A stretch of 64,000 nucleotides of DNA. It comes from Annona cherimola. Taxonomy: Eukaryota > Streptophyta > Magnoliopsida > Magnoliales > Annonaceae. Position numbers and translations under genes: made by a program. A model generated the notes under the pieces. The model saw nothing but the letters and a program-made list of their open reading frames with translations. It was not told where the DNA came from and did no database searches. This document shows positions 1-11,799 of this stretch, in pieces (position 1 is the stretch's first letter; each line of letters opens with the position of its first letter). The stretch spans positions 61,557,174 to 61,621,173 of the forward strand of contig CM059975.1 in the NCBI GenBank assembly GCA_030490835.1, read 5' to 3'.

Positions 1-990
1 TTCTCTTCTCACTTTCTCTCTCTACGCTTCTCTCCTCTCTCTCTCTATCCTTCTCTCCTCTCCTCCTCAAGGCTTGAACGTGTGGGTGGGGGTTGGAAAT
101 GCTCAAATGAGCTGGGTTTGTGTGCTTTGGTCGTTCACCCCATGCCACTATTTATAGTCTTGCATTTTTCACATATTTACAATCTACCCCCTTTTGCTAC
201 AAGTACTAAGTTCTAAATATTTTTCCAAATCCCATGCAATATTTTAAGCTTTGTGCAGCCCCCTAGATACTGTTCACTCCCCCTAGCTAGCCCCTATTTT
301 TTAATAATTTTTGATTTATTAAAATTAATTTTTTAAGCTAATTCATCTCAACTGTTAATTTTAGGATAAGATTGATTTTGGACCATTGGATTTTGGCCCA
401 AAGTCAAGCCTCCCCCATGCCCAAGCAGCCATTTGGATTTGTGCAACTTTTCATTATTATTTGATTAATTAAAATTAACCCCAAAAGTCAAGTATAATTA
501 ATGATAAAGGTGGGCTACCTTTTTTATCTCCAAATGATATTTCATCTTGACCCTTAATTCATGATTTTTGTCACATCTTAAACCATTCATCATGATCATC
601 ATAATATTTTGGCCATCCCTAAAAAATTTCACTTCAATCCGACGTCTGGATTGCAAGTTATGATGTTTTCTTCATTTTCTCTCAAAAATCCACTAAAAAT
701 CCGAAAATACTAAATAAATCAAAAAGTGGCTATTTTGTCCTTTTGTGGGAACCTTCCTTTTTTGTCTTTTATGATTAAGTTAATCCAAAGTGATTAACTT
801 AACATATTCCTTAATCCACATTTACTATTCACGTTTCACTATTCACGTTTACTATTCATCCGAATTAACATTCCATAATTAGCTTTTTAATCCTCCAATT
901 CCACGTATTATAAAAATACCATCAATATATTTCATATAAAAATTAACACGTTACCTAGGGTTTATAGTCCTAGGGTTTTGGCGTTCCACA
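1..990 (-). mobile_element. Partial G1-family gypsy-type LTR (cut by window start)
   Basis: This is one end of a long LTR read on the minus strand. It is closely similar by eye to 3700-4655 and, in reverse complement, to 33825-34900 and 39901-40990. Shared blocks include the CT-rich leader at 1-62, a TATA-like stretch near 150, the line around 600-720 and the CCTAGGG pair at 954-977. It ends in CCACA at 990, which corresponds to the TGTGG/TGTGA start of the family on the minus strand. The following bases resume a different, plus-strand LTR, so this copy is inserted in that LTR. The other end and the matching target duplication lie outside the window. It has no coding capacity. Whether it is a solo LTR or one end of a larger element cannot be told. 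Confidence 0.75.
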
Positions 991-1425
991 TCCACAGACA
1001 GGTGAAAGGATTGATGAGGCAACGGAGCATAGAGAAGACTCCACAAATGATGAATTTTGTGATGTTACACATAGTTACGTAAATGAATGAATGAATGTTT
1101 AATGAATGGATGAGTGTATATTTGATGGAATTATGTTGTATGTTAAAGTTACATATTTGATGTCACAAATTGAGATGTTGAATGCAAGTAGGGAAATTTT
1201 ATGATGAATAAATAAAATACTAATTGTTATACCATAAATATGTACAAATTATGTGATACAAAATGACCGAGTATATGTGTAATGCCCTATAATGAGAAAT
1301 CAAATATTCATGTGAGGGCCTCGACTCCTAAGGAGTCAAGAATTCCGCCGTGTGACAGGGAACAATCCTGATCATGTTTACCAATCGATAGATCTTGGAG
1401 TAAGGTCATGACGCTCGGTATGGGG
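991..1425 (+). mobile_element. 3' end of the 5' LTR of gypsy element G2
   Basis: The stretch matches 20845-21298 by eye. Both contain the GACAGGTGAAAG block, the CTCCTAAGGAGT block, then CCGTCGTGTGACGGG-type sequence, a 'caatcctgatcac' block, ACCAATCGATAGATCTT and a closing GACGCTC segment. At 21298 the copy ends cleanly in GGGGCGCCACA. Here the last bases are altered, so the LTR/internal boundary near 1425 is approximate. The start of this LTR lies outside the window and has been interrupted by the G1 LTR at 1-990. Confidence 0.65.
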
Positions 1426-1772
1426 ATGACTGGAATCAAGAAGTTTTTTAAAGTTTTTCTATGTAGCGATGAACTGGAAGTTTTACGTATTACCTAATTG
1501 TTGATTTGAGAATGCTTATGAATGGTAGGAAACCCTAATGGCTACTATGCCATAACTAAGGAAGGTAACGTGGCAAATTTTTATGGAAGAATTTAATAAA
1601 AAATATCTTCCAGTAGGACACCAGGATATAACACATGTTGAAAGTAAACATGTACAATCAGGGCAAGGACAACTTGACCCTAAAACTAAGGAACTTGGTG
1701 TAGGGAAAGAAAGAAGTAAGAAAGACTAGCTCGACCAAAGCTAATCATAGCTACCAGTTAATACAAGTCTTT
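1426..1772 (+). mobile_element. G2 internal leader before gag remnant
   Basis: This is internal sequence of the G2 element between its 5' LTR and the nested solo LTR. I see no primer-binding site that I would stand behind and no intact reading frame. A short stretch near 1590-1640 resembles gag-type sequence ('atggaagaatttaataaaa...'), as in the Ty3/gypsy capsid region, but it is too short to assign. The last five bases, TCTTT at 1768-1772, are the left target duplication of the solo LTR that follows. Confidence 0.4.
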
Positions 1773-4655
1773 TGTGGCGCCCCGAACCGCGGCGTCCACA
1801 TAGTCCTTACTCCGGGATCTTGTCGATTGGTAAACGTGAATCAGGATTGTTGCTCTGATCACGCAGCGGGTACTTAATTAGATCTCGTCCAAATTTTTTT
1901 TCATTTCTTTTTCTTTTCTTTCATCACATAAGCATATACTCATCATTATTCATAATGGATTCATCCATATCATCATAAAGCATCAACTTCTTATATTATT
2001 CATAACTTCATAACTTCATACAACCTATGTCATTTCTCATCATATCTCAGTAGGGCATCTATTTATACAAAAATCTACTAACCTTTGTAGATTTCTCTTT
2101 TCCTTTAGCAACACATGCCCTTCATCTCTTGGCTTTCCCTACACCTGTCTGAGGTTGGAAAAACAAAACATGAGTCAAAACTCAATAAGCAAGCATTTTT
2201 CTTTCATTTAAATGCATTCCTCTCCATTCGATAGAAGACACTTACCAAGTGATCAACTATCAAATGAACAGAAACCTTTTCATAAAAATCATTTCATAAA
2301 CATTGGATATGCAAATGCTTCCTTTTCATTCCTGACATAAACCTTCATGTGTGGGTACGCTAGCCTGGGAAATATCTCACATAGCATGGTCCATTATGCC
2401 GGCTTCTCCGACTTGGCCTCGTCAAGGGGACCTCGCGTCCTTTACCTTGATTAGCCTACCTGGTCTCCTACATGCATGACTTTTGATTCTCCCAGCATTA
2501 TATACCTCTTACACCAGGTGACTTGTCATTCTCATGTAGAGAATTATTTGCACCGTCCCTTTAAAACATCATTTCAAATTCATGATTTCCTTTTCAATCC
2601 ATGTATGAAAATGCAATGCATTCATTCACACATAACATTCCTTTACCTCCACCTCTTGGGAGGACGCCGCCGGCACATAGCCATAAGACTCGGCAATAGT
2701 GAAAGGGGACCCTCTGATCCGCTTTCTACCTTCACTAAAGCCTCTTCATTATGCATTATACATGTACACATGTCCATGAACATCACATGATATCAATATG
2801 CCGACATGACTTTTCATAAAAACTCATAAACATTCATCATTTCAAAACATTATAGGAATGACCACCCTTAAACACATTTCATAAATACTTGAGAATAAAA
2901 CATATTTTCAAAAGGTTTGCTTGCTTACCTTCTCAGTCGGTGTCCTCAACCTTCTCGTTTTTTTCCCTATACAAGGAAAATGAATATTTTATCTATCCAT
3001 TCCATGCCTTAGATTGCTTTCCATACTTGCTTTATAATCATTCATTACCTTATTCCCATAGAGGTTAATCTTATAAAGATACTTGGTCATTACTCATTTA
3101 TACGAATTTTTATCCATAAATTCTTTAAAAATTCCATCCATATATCCTCATAAAATATAAAAATAAATCTCGTTTTTTCCCAAAATCACGCTGTTCACTG
3201 TTCATAGTTACTGTAGCAGGTTACTATTCATCTGAGGTTACTGTTCACCGTGTGTTGGTTACTGTTCCTGGGTTTCAAAAATTGACATTTTTTCCAAAAA
3301 TAAAAAATACCATGACATAGCTCTCAGTTAGTATATCATAGAAAAAATCATAGATTTTGAATTCATCATCATTAACTTGACTAAATAAATCATTTTCTCG
3401 ATATACTAAAAATCAACATAATTTCACTTAAGCATAATCCTTAAATCCAAAAATCATGAGATTAATATATCATCATTCCAACATCATAACTATCATAAAT
3501 ATTCATCCCATATCATCATTTGGAAATATTGGAGCATTATTTTCACATTTCATACATGATTTTCCCGAATGCTCTATCTTCGCTCCAAATTGTTGATGTT
3601 TTGGCATAATTCCAATTAGGCATTATAACTTTACTTATTTTCTCATACTTAGGCATTATCTAAGCATGGTTTTACCCTAGTTAACACCTAAAAGAAATTT
3701 GGGAAGAATTCCCTCACCTCAAGTAGAAAAACTCTCCTCCTACTTGTCCTTTCTCTCTCTTTCCTTCTCTCTCTAAGGCCACAAACGAATTTTGAGGGTT
3801 GGAAATGCTCAATGGAGCTGGGATTTGTGCCTTTGGACGTTCACCATGCTTTCCTATTTATAGTGTGGCATTTTTTATTAAATTATAATTTACCCCCTTG
3901 CTCGATGTATTAAATTCTCAATATTTTTTTCCAAATCCCATGAATTGTCTGTAGTTATTTATTATTTATTTTTGATTTATTAAAATTAATTATTTTAAGC
4001 TAATTAAATCTCAACCGTTGATTCTTGATGAGGATGATTTTGGGCCATTGATTTTGGCTCCAAATCCCATGCCCCTTCCCTCCTTGAGACTTGTGCTGAT
4101 TTTTCATTAATTATTTTGATTTTTAATTAATTAAATTTAACCCAAAAGTCAAATATAATTAATGAAAAAGGTGGGCTACCTTTTTGATCTCCAAATGACG
4201 TTTCATCTTGACCCTTAATTCATGATTTTCATCACATCTTAAACCATTCATCATGTTCATTATAAATATTTGGCCATCCATAAAAAATTTCACTTCAATC
4301 CGACGTCCGGATTGCAAGTTATGAATTTTTTTTCATTTTCCTTCAAAAATCCACTAAAAATCCGAAAATACTAAATAAATCAAAAAGTGGCTATTTTGTC
4401 CTTTTGTGGGAAGCTTCCTTTTTCATCTTTTATGATTAAGTTAATCCAAAGTGATTAACTTAACATATTCCTTAATCCCATGTTTACTATTCACGTTTAC
4501 TATTCATCCGAATTAACATTCCATAATTAGATATTTAATCCTCCAATGCAACATATTGCAAAATATCATCCATATATTTTGTATAAGGATCAATACATTA
4601 CCTAGGGTTTATAATCCTAGGGTTTCATACATGCCTCCAAAATCGAGGTTTCACA
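1773..4655 (-). mobile_element. Solo LTR, G1 family, minus orientation
   Basis: The stretch begins TGTGGCGCCCC at 1773 and ends GAGGTTTCACA at 4655. It is flanked by a perfect 5-bp duplication, TCTTT at 1768-1772 and 4656-4660. Read on the minus strand the LTR starts TGTGAAACC and ends GGGCGCCACA, like 39901-43095 and 33825-36370. Length is 2883 bp. It contains a CT-rich tract at 3740-3780, which is a GA-rich leader on the transcribed strand, a TATA-like element just above it near 3855-3865, and a cluster of TACTGTTCA-like repeats at 3188-3265. There is no coding sequence. A perfect duplication around a single LTR is the footprint left when recombination between two LTRs removes the interior. 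It sits inside the internal region of G2. Confidence 0.9.
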
Positions 4656-4660
4656 TCTTT

Positions 4661-5960
4661 GCAAAATTATTGCAGACAAATATAATAAACCATGTTGGGT
4701 TAGTTTGGATTGAAGGAAAATGATGATGATGAGGGTGGTAACGTTAATGTTGATCCCCCTGCATGGTCCGACACTAGTACTATTACCGAGGAACCCACAA
4801 AAGTCTCACCTAATAAGAGGCATGATATACGAAGGGGTCCCGGTAGATGATGAATTTTTCTATGTTTCATGAATGAATATGTAAGTATAAATGTATGTAT
4901 CAAGTGTGGATCATGATGCTATGGTTTGCTATGATGTTTTGGCATGTACATAAGTGTGATCTATATAAATGTCTTATGCCATGATGTGTTGGAATTTAGT
5001 TTCATGATGAAATGCTTGAATTATGTGAAAGATGGTAATATATGAATAATGGATTATGAATAGTTATGATAACATAACTATGCATGAGGTAAGTAACTAT
5101 GGATGACTATGAGTCTGGATATTCATGAATGATCATGAAAGTTTATGGATGTTTATGTTGATGAATGATGGAATATGACTTGATTAAGATTGGATGATTC
5201 GGTTATGTTAAATTAATCATGTGATGATGAGATGCATATGTTATGACCTAACCCTAACCATGAATGAAGGTTATATGCTTTTGATATTAGAAAAAGCACC
5301 ATGGTTGATACAAGGTCAAGGGTTAGAAAGAACAAGGGAAAGGAAATTGCTACAGAAGTTCCCAGCCAGCATGAGATTGGAGAAACTAGTAGACCCAAGA
5401 GGGGTAGGCCAAAATCACAAGGGCAAACCTAAGGACTCGTCAAAGACGATGAAATTTAAGCCCAAAAAGAAATGTGGAAGAGGAAACGGAGACAGAAAAA
5501 ATTAAGAAAGGAGGAATGGAAAAAGGTAAAGGTACCTCTAAGAAGAAGAATTCTCTGTTATGCAAAAAGTGCTAAAGGCATCACCAAGGTGAATGTTTGA
5601 AAGGATCAAACAGGTGCTACAAGTGTGGACAAGCGGGTCATGTAGCTAAAGAGTGCGGAATGGGAGAAAGTAAAAGATGATAAAAGGATAGATATGATAC
5701 TATAGAAGTTGATATCAAATGCTACGTTTGTGATCAGGTAGGGCACATCGCCCCAAATTGTCTGAATAAGGCTCAAATGTCGCAAGGGTACGGAAGATCA
5801 GCCCGACTAAGGATAACCGGAACAACTAACCGATAGGTTACCTTTACAAACCCGGTACATGTGCATGCTCTAACTCAAATGGAGTCACAGGAGCAAGAGG
5901 ATAAAGTGGTTACAGGTATGGATTAAATTTTAGAAAATTTGGCAATAGCTTTGTTTGATT
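4661..5960 (+). pseudogene. Decayed gag of gypsy element G2 with zinc knuckles
   Basis: Gag nucleocapsid proteins bind the element's RNA through CX2CX4HX4C zinc knuckles. One frame shows three in a row: a damaged one at 5561-5596 (C-K-K-C, then a stop, then H and C), an intact one at 5615-5656 (CYKCGQAGHVAKEC) and an intact one at 5720-5761 (CYVCDQVGHIAPNC). The frame is broken by stops at 5573, between knuckles 2 and 3, and after the last knuckle. A basic stretch rich in Lys and Arg precedes it near 5440-5560. Multiple knuckles before a short linker fit Ty3/gypsy gag of a chromovirus type. No protease, reverse transcriptase or integrase follows before the 3' LTR, so pol has been lost. Confidence 0.7.
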
Positions 5961-6285
5961 TTAATGATAACCATTGGGTCATAACGTGCCAATATGTAAC
6001 CACGCATGCACTACCAGTAGAGGAAACTGATAAGATAATACGGAGGAATTCCCTATACGCAGGTTAGCTATGATTAACTAAGTATGGAGGATATGACCAA
6101 TTAGGATAAACAATTTGGATTATAAGTTTCATAATAGGAAAATTGAATATTTTAAAGTTCAATGGAACCGATATTCCAAAAGCAAGATTACTTGAAAATT
6201 AAAGGAAAAAGTTGAAAAGAAGTACCCCCAGCTATTTGAAAAGTGAACGAGTTCGGGACGAAACCTATTATAAGGGGAGGAGGAT
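5961..6285 (+). mobile_element. G2 3' untranslated internal sequence with polypurine tract
   Basis: There is no recognisable reading frame. At 6247-6285 the sequence reads through GTTCGGGACGAAACC and then the purine run AAGGGGAGGAGGA (about 6272-6284). It stands directly before the TGTGACACCC that opens the 3' LTR at 6286. A purine run abutting the LTR is the primer for plus-strand DNA synthesis in LTR retroelements, so it fixes both the orientation (plus) and the LTR start. The 'tcgggacgaaac' context is common at the end of gypsy elements. Confidence 0.7.
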
Positions 6286-8034
6286 TGTGACACCCAAACT
6301 CAAGTAGGTCTATAAATATGACACATGTGTTATTTAAATGAATTATAGATGATTTATGATTTTTATGATTTAATGGTATTTTGCAATTAGGGTTTGCAAT
6401 TAAGAATGGTGATTAAGACTAATTGCCAAAGCCGAATGTGAGTCAAGATGACTAAAGGGGCTTAATGAGGATTAAAATATGCTAATTTGGCATGAATATT
6501 TATTTTAATTTCCATGATATAATTAATGGAGATTAAAATAGAAATTATGGAATTATGTTGGAAAATCGTAGAAAATTCATAACTTGACGCCTATAAGGCG
6601 AAATAAGATGAAATTTGACAGGTAAGCTCATGACTTTAGGCTCAACCTTATGAGTGAATTGGATTAAGGCAAAAGTGATGAGATTAAGGTGATAATTATT
6701 TGTTATTAATTTCACACTCTAAGGTTATTTTCAAAGGTTCGTACATTGACGTAGAAACGTCGGTTTGAGATGAAATTTGAAACGATTGAATAAAATTATG
6801 AAATATATGGTATGAGTGGATTGGATTAATCTAAATACTATGAAAAAGTTCTTAATTGGAAAAAGGTGTCTAGCATTGACTTTGTGCACCCTAGACTGCC
6901 ATAGCATTTATGTTAAAGCAAGTGACTTAAATGACTAGGTTTAATGCTATGCAAGGTGTCAAAAGGAGGTGCTTTGAGCTAGATATTTTAGATTAAGTCA
7001 AGGTCCAAAATCCTTGAAAGGTCAGTGGATTAAATGATGGTTTAAGAGGCTAAGGGCTAGCCTCAAAGAGGCATGGAGAGGTGGCAATGCGTGTGACGTC
7101 CAAGCTTGATAAATATGAAATTTTTTATTTTTTAAAAATGAAAAATATGCATTTAGAAGACCTAGCCAGATAGTGTGAGTTATGGATGTGATATGGGTTG
7201 ATTTTTGTGGCAAGAAAATGACATAAGGTCCATGACATGTGGATGTTTCTAAGTGGACAAATTTATGACCCATTAATGTAATGATTTTGATGAATTTTCT
7301 ATAAGATAATTACCCATTTTACTAGGGTAATATTGTGCCACCACATCAAGGGATAAGATGCCCATTAATTACCCTCCAAATGATGTGGCAAAATGGGCCC
7401 CAAAAGATGGAAAAAAATCAGCAATATAAAAAAGGGGAGGAGCATCACATGGGAAAGCCATTTGGGGGTGAGAATTCAAGGGAGAAAAATCTTCAAAGGA
7501 GCAGCAGCCTTGAGCACGACCAAGGGGGAGGAAAAGGAAGAAAAAGAAGAAGAAAAAGAAGAAGAAAAAGAGAGGAAAATCAGGAAGGAAAGAGGAGAAA
7601 CCAATTTAGGGAAGCTTGGATTCAAAGTTTCCTAGAATTAAGTAAGTATGGATTAAGTTTTGGATTCTTGAAACCTAAGTTTCTTCTCTCAAGTTATGGA
7701 TCATGAATTTGATTCATGAAGAACTCTTAAAAGATGAGTAAAGATGCCTTGATAAGGGTATTGATTGATTTTTGAAAGATTTAAGTGAAATTAAGAGTTC
7801 AAGAGAGTGAAAAGGGAGGTTAGGGTTGAATTTTGAGAAGAAATCTAACTTGAAAATTCTCAAAATCCTAAACCAAGTTGTTGTATGATTAAAGTATGAT
7901 GATTAGGATGTAATTCATGTTCTCTTGGATTACATATGTTGATTTGAGCATTTGTTAATGATTTTAGCAAAAATGGATCTTAGGGTTTTAAGTAATACCC
8001 ATTTTTCCATTTCTGAGTTAAAAATGATACAAAG
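6286..8034 (+). mobile_element. 3' LTR of G2, first part
   Basis: The LTR starts TGTGACACCC right after the polypurine tract. It resembles, in reverse complement, the minus-strand LTR at 21880-25270: the block with the TTAGGGTTTGCAATTA line and GGGGCTTAATGAGGATTAAA near 6390-6480 is mirrored at 25130-25230. The LTR is cut at 8034 by insertion of the SIR-1 copia element and continues at 18924. The two pieces add to about 4.1 kb, long for an LTR. The purine-rich tract at 7525-7590 gives chance open frames on the plus strand; I see no domain in them. Confidence 0.8.
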
Positions 8035-8749
8035 TGTTGGTCCCGAGTTTATGACAATTACCCAAGAGGGGAGGGGTGAATTGGGTATTTAAAATTTTTC
8101 ACTTACACAAAAAATGATCCCCGATTTAGTTTAGTCCCCTTAATGAAACAAATGGAAAGTAATAAGATAATAAAAGAAGAAATATAAATTAATGAGCAAG
8201 ATTTTATAGTGGTTCGGACAACCTTTCCTATTCCACTTTTCCAAGCTTACACTCCTTTTGACTTGGGTTCCACTATGTATTTCGCAAATATAACTAGAGT
8301 CTCTGCTCTCTTCTAGATTCCAGCTCTAGGGGGCATATACAACTCACAGCGCAAGTAGGTGACGAGTCCCACTCCAGTCACACTGCTACTTTGCTACCAC
8401 TTGGTTTGAAACACCAATATCAAAACAAGTATCAAAAACCAAATAACAAATTGTAAAGAAAGGAGATCCACACTTTACAGATTGTGTAGGCAAGTTACAG
8501 CTCGTGGAAGAACTCGTAGAGGAGACGATTCGATCAGCGTTGGAGCATGCAGCAAGTTGAAGCTCGTTCTTCCTTCAAAACTTGTATAGATCACTCAAAG
8601 CTATAAGAAGATGGGGTTTAGATCTTAGTAATTTCTGTATCTTCTTTCTTTCATGTTCATTTGAATGTCTATTTATAATGGTGGAAGAAATTTGAACGTT
8701 TGAAGGTTGGTGGCGCATATTAAATGCACCAACATTCAAAAAATTCTGA

Positions 8750-8890
8750 TCGTTGCGACCCAAGTCGTAGGTGGAGTCGACTTCGGGTGCGACTTCGGTC
8801 TTTAGCAAGCTCCTCAAGTTCCTCCTCAGGTTGACTTGGTCTTGAACTCGATCCAAGTCGCAGGTGAAGTCGACTTCGGGTGCGACTTCA
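8750..8890 (-). promoter_or_regulatory. Palindrome array (CGACTT half-sites), TATA-proximal cluster of SIR-1 3' LTR
   Basis: Half-sites CGACTT and AAGTCG occur as AGTCGACTT cores flanked by AAGTCGCA and TGCGACTT arms, about 70-220 bp upstream of the TATA box on the minus strand. The same cluster is present at 17965-18140, 43925-44100 and 50960-51130. Position in U3 suggests an enhancer role. That role is inference; the motif itself is seen directly. Confidence 0.6.
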
Positions 8891-9159
8891 CTTTCTATAC
8901 TTGCTTGATGAATTTGAAATCCTTAAAAGTGACCTTGGTTGCTTGATTTTCTTCACATTAATTGTTTTTCCACTGATTTCTTTTACTTGTAACTCAGTAT
9001 GGTTATCTTTTCTTGAAATCTTCTAACTTCATGTCTTGAAGTTGGAATACTTGAATCTTGGAGTTCGTGGAAATGTCTAAATGAGTATTCCTTGATCTTG
9101 AATGATTTATTCATGTAAATCAGCTTGTCCTGGACTTGATTTTTCTTCATTTGATCCAA

Positions 9160-9595
9160 GTCGAATGTTTGGGTCGACTTGGGTTCCAACTTCATTCAAG
9201 TCGTATGCGAAGTTGACTTGGGTATGCGACTTCACTTTTTGAATTCCCAAATTCAGTGCTGGAGATTTTGGGTTCGTCGAAGTCGATACTAGAGTCGACT
9301 TGGTGTGCGAATTCACCCAAGTCGCAGATAGAGTCGACTTGGTGTGCGACTTCGGCAACTTTTGCTCCTCAGATTCAGCGCTGGCCATAAAATTGCATTT
9401 GAAGTCGATGCTGGAGTCGACTTGGTTTGCGACTTCACCCAACTCGCATGTGAAGTTGACTTCGGCAGCTCTTGCTCCTCATTTTCAGCGCTGGCCATAA
9501 AATCACATTTGAAGTCGCTGCTGGAGTCAACTTGGGGATCGACTTGGCTTAAGTCGATGTCTGAGTCGACTTGGGAATCGACTTGACCTGTTAGA
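9160..9595 (-). promoter_or_regulatory. Palindrome array, distal cluster of SIR-1 3' LTR
   Basis: This is the denser and longer cluster, beginning about 140 bp inside the LTR. Cores GAGTCGACTT recur with TGCGACTT and AAGTCGCA arms. The cores are separated by a spacer that is itself repeated (TCAGCGCTGGCCATAAAAT at 9372-9390 and 9484-9502). The array leaves reading frames open on both strands, which explains several overlapping spurious ORFs here. Confidence 0.6.
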
Positions 9596-9734
9596 CTTTA
9601 TATTTTTCATTTTTATATCCTTTAAACATTTCACAAAACATGTTAGTAGCCAAAACTTACTCAAATTAAGTTGTTAATCATTGAAACATAGGCTTTGCTT
9701 ATTTTTCCATTGATTCCAACACTTGTTTCCAACA

Positions 9735-10209
9735 ATGTCTCCCTTTTTGATGATTGACAAAATTGATTTGAGTATATACCTTTCAATGTCCTTAAAACAT
9801 ACCATTTTATCTTGTTTTGGTATCATAGGTCATTTGCATGAAATTAACATACATAATCCATTTTCAATCATTTGCACATTTCATTTCCAATAATTGCCTA
9901 TATAAATCACAAGTTAAAACCATTCATACAAGTATTTCACCATTCATTCAACCATTTCAATTTGTATAAGAACAGAACATAAACAAACAGAGCACATAAC
10001 AAACTTTTTTATATATATAATCAGAGAATTTCATACAAGATGCAAAAAATGAATGCAAACCTATATACAAGCTACCCAAATCGAGACTCAAATCCTAATC
10101 TATTCTCCCCCTTTTTGTCAAAGAATCAAAAATAGGGATCGAAAATTTAGGACTTGGCAAACAGAAATGCCGATATAGGATAGGGAGCTTGTCGGATGGG
10201 TGGAATGGG
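9735..10209 (-). mobile_element. SIR-1 3' noncoding region with two polypurine tracts
   Basis: On the minus strand the purine run AAAAAGGGAGACAT (9735-9748) abuts the 3' LTR and is the expected plus-strand primer. A second copy, TTGACAAAAAGGGGGAGAA, lies at 10103-10121, about 370 bp further in. SIR-2 has the same pair at 44940-44953 and 45134-45153. Multiplied polypurine tracts are reported for Sireviruses (from memory). The remaining sequence is AT-rich and shows no reading frame of interest. Confidence 0.6.
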
Positions 10210-11761
10210 TCAAACGTGAGCTGTGGAATAGAAGGATGAGACAAGATGAGGTGTAGGATGTCGGTGCACTGATTCGCTCTCAAATGGATCCAGGTCAGGT
10301 ATTGGTCGAACCCTGCCGCTCCCGGATGCAAGTCTGTACTTGATCGTTCGGAGCTCCTGGTCCATGCGATCCTGCCTAGTGTGCATATCCATAACTGCAT
10401 GGAGAACCCCGGTGATCTGAGAGGTCAGCCTATCCTCTAGCTTCCCCAAATGCTCCCGAATTGCATTCACCGAGTTGTCCCATGACGGTGGTCTTGGAGC
10501 TACATCTGGGATCTCTGAGCCTCGTGGTGAACACGATCCATGTGATTGCTGCGATGCGGGCTCGTTGGGGGCATCTTGTGGTGGAGACGGAGCGGGTTGA
10601 GGTTGTGGTGATGGCGGGGGCTGCTCCCCCTCAGCCTGTGCTCCTCTGGCTTCTTCTTGAGCCGGTTCACCCATCCTTTCCCTTATTATTTCCTCTCTGA
10701 ATTGATCGACATTGATCTTCATCCGTTGCAAAAGTGCCTTGTTGATTGCATTTGTTGTCTTTAGCACTTCAAATGGCTCACCGTCGATGTCTACGTGAAA
10801 AAATTGAAGGATCTTGGTGATCCATGTCCCATACAGCAAGACTCCTCGTGGGTTGTCCTTTCTGGAGGCTAAGGCTTCAAGGAAAAGTCTGGGAAGGCTA
10901 ACCTTGACCCTGTTTGCAACTTTCCATAAAATTTCAGCCTCTTGTGGATTCACTTGATTTCTGCCTCCTCCCTTGGGATAGATGCAATGGGCAATCAATA
11001 GCCTGAGAACCCTCAACCTAGGAGATATATCCATATAATGGAGAAACTTAATCCCAGGGTGGTATTTATTGCTCCTAGTGAGCTAATTGTACATTTGGGT
11101 TAGAGATAGGTCGGCGAGTAGTTGTTCATCCTCAAACGGAACTTGTAGGATTCTGCCGATCTGGATAAAAGCCTGATCTTGACTTAGGGCTCCCATTGTG
11201 CCCAAATAAATCTCGATACCTTTTACAAATGTACTAAAATATTCTTGATCCCACATATAGTAAAAAAGACAGGTCAAATCGGGATATACCCTATCATCAG
11301 CCTTTAGCAACCTTGTCCACCCTTGAAAATCCAATAATTCTTCTATCCCAAACTCATAATCACTCAGAAATTTAAAATTTATAATCTTTGGGACAAAAAT
11401 CTTACGCTCGTAGAAGTTCTTGTAAAATCTACTATGTTGTTACTAGGTCCTGAAGTAGGTTGTTGGCATTTTGAGGACCTGACCCTTTAGAGTTGGGGTT
11501 CCCCTTCTTCTACCCCCAGTTCCGGAACTGTCGGAGGTCTGCGGTTCCTCCTCTTGGAGCTGAGGTGGTTGGGGTTCTTGCCTGGAATAGAACTCGACGG
11601 CCGGTAGATGTAGATGGTTCTTCTCGGGCTCACTTAGATGGAGTTCTTTGTCTCCTAGGAATCTCCTCCTCAGCTTGAGATCCAGATTGTCTGGGTACTG
11701 GCCTTAGGGAAGGCTTGGAGACGGCTAATTTGGGTATTCTTGTAGCCGATTTGGGTGCCAT
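10210..11761 (-). pseudogene. Envelope-like ORF of SIR-1 (putative plant transposon protein domain), broken
   Basis: This is the third ORF of the element, downstream of RNase H. An ATG at 11761 opens a basic, Pro/Ser-rich N-terminus. A stop after about 43 codons and a frameshift separate it from the conserved core. The core lies at 11083-11400 (pattern D-F-x-G-W, then Y-P-D-L, later V-K-G-I-E-I) and, after one in-frame stop near 11080, at 10210-11034 (motif RLLIAHCIYPKGGGRN, then LWKVANRVKVSLP). This matches the pattern I know as the putative plant transposon protein domain (Pfam Transposase_32), found in Sirevirus and gypsy extra ORFs. The C-terminal third is a PPPSPQPQPAPSPP-type linker followed by a segment that could form a coiled coil. 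I see no clear signal peptide or transmembrane segment, so 'envelope-like' refers to position only. Function is unknown. Confidence 0.6.
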
Positions 11762-11799
11762 TTGGATTTTTGAAATGGGTTTTGCAAATGGGAAGTTGA

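Larger units (their letters stand above)
8035..9734 (-). repeat. SIR-1 3' LTR
   Basis: The 1700-bp LTR reads TGTTGGAAACAAGTG to CTCGGGACCAACA on the minus strand. U3 contains palindrome arrays at 9160-9595 and 8750-8890, an interrupted inverted repeat with AACGTT arms at 8694-8742, and a TATA box (TATAAATAG on the minus strand, 8669-8677). A second conserved block at 8214-8345 includes the CTCTAGATTCCAGCTCTAGGGGGC-type segment found in all Sirevirus LTRs of the window. Confidence 0.92.

Noticed and set aside
2476..2790. Open frames in G1 LTRs near 2476, 42029 and 35737 that resemble one another
   Set aside because: They are the same LTR block read in different orientations with changed frames. 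The similarity is at DNA level and there is no protein motif.
7335..7706. A 123-codon frame rich in Lys, Arg and Glu
   Set aside because: It lies within the G2 LTR on a GAA/AAG-rich tract; a second frame over the same tract is also open. The matching minus-strand LTR does not keep it.
9107..9586. Overlapping open frames on both strands (also at 18380-18770, 44457-44750, 51398-51747, 60341-60627 and 60936-61136) that encode repeats such as VDFGCDFTQVA or KSQTKSTPAS
   Set aside because: They follow from the palindrome arrays, which are open on both strands and change unit number freely. No start context, domain or conservation of one frame supports a protein.
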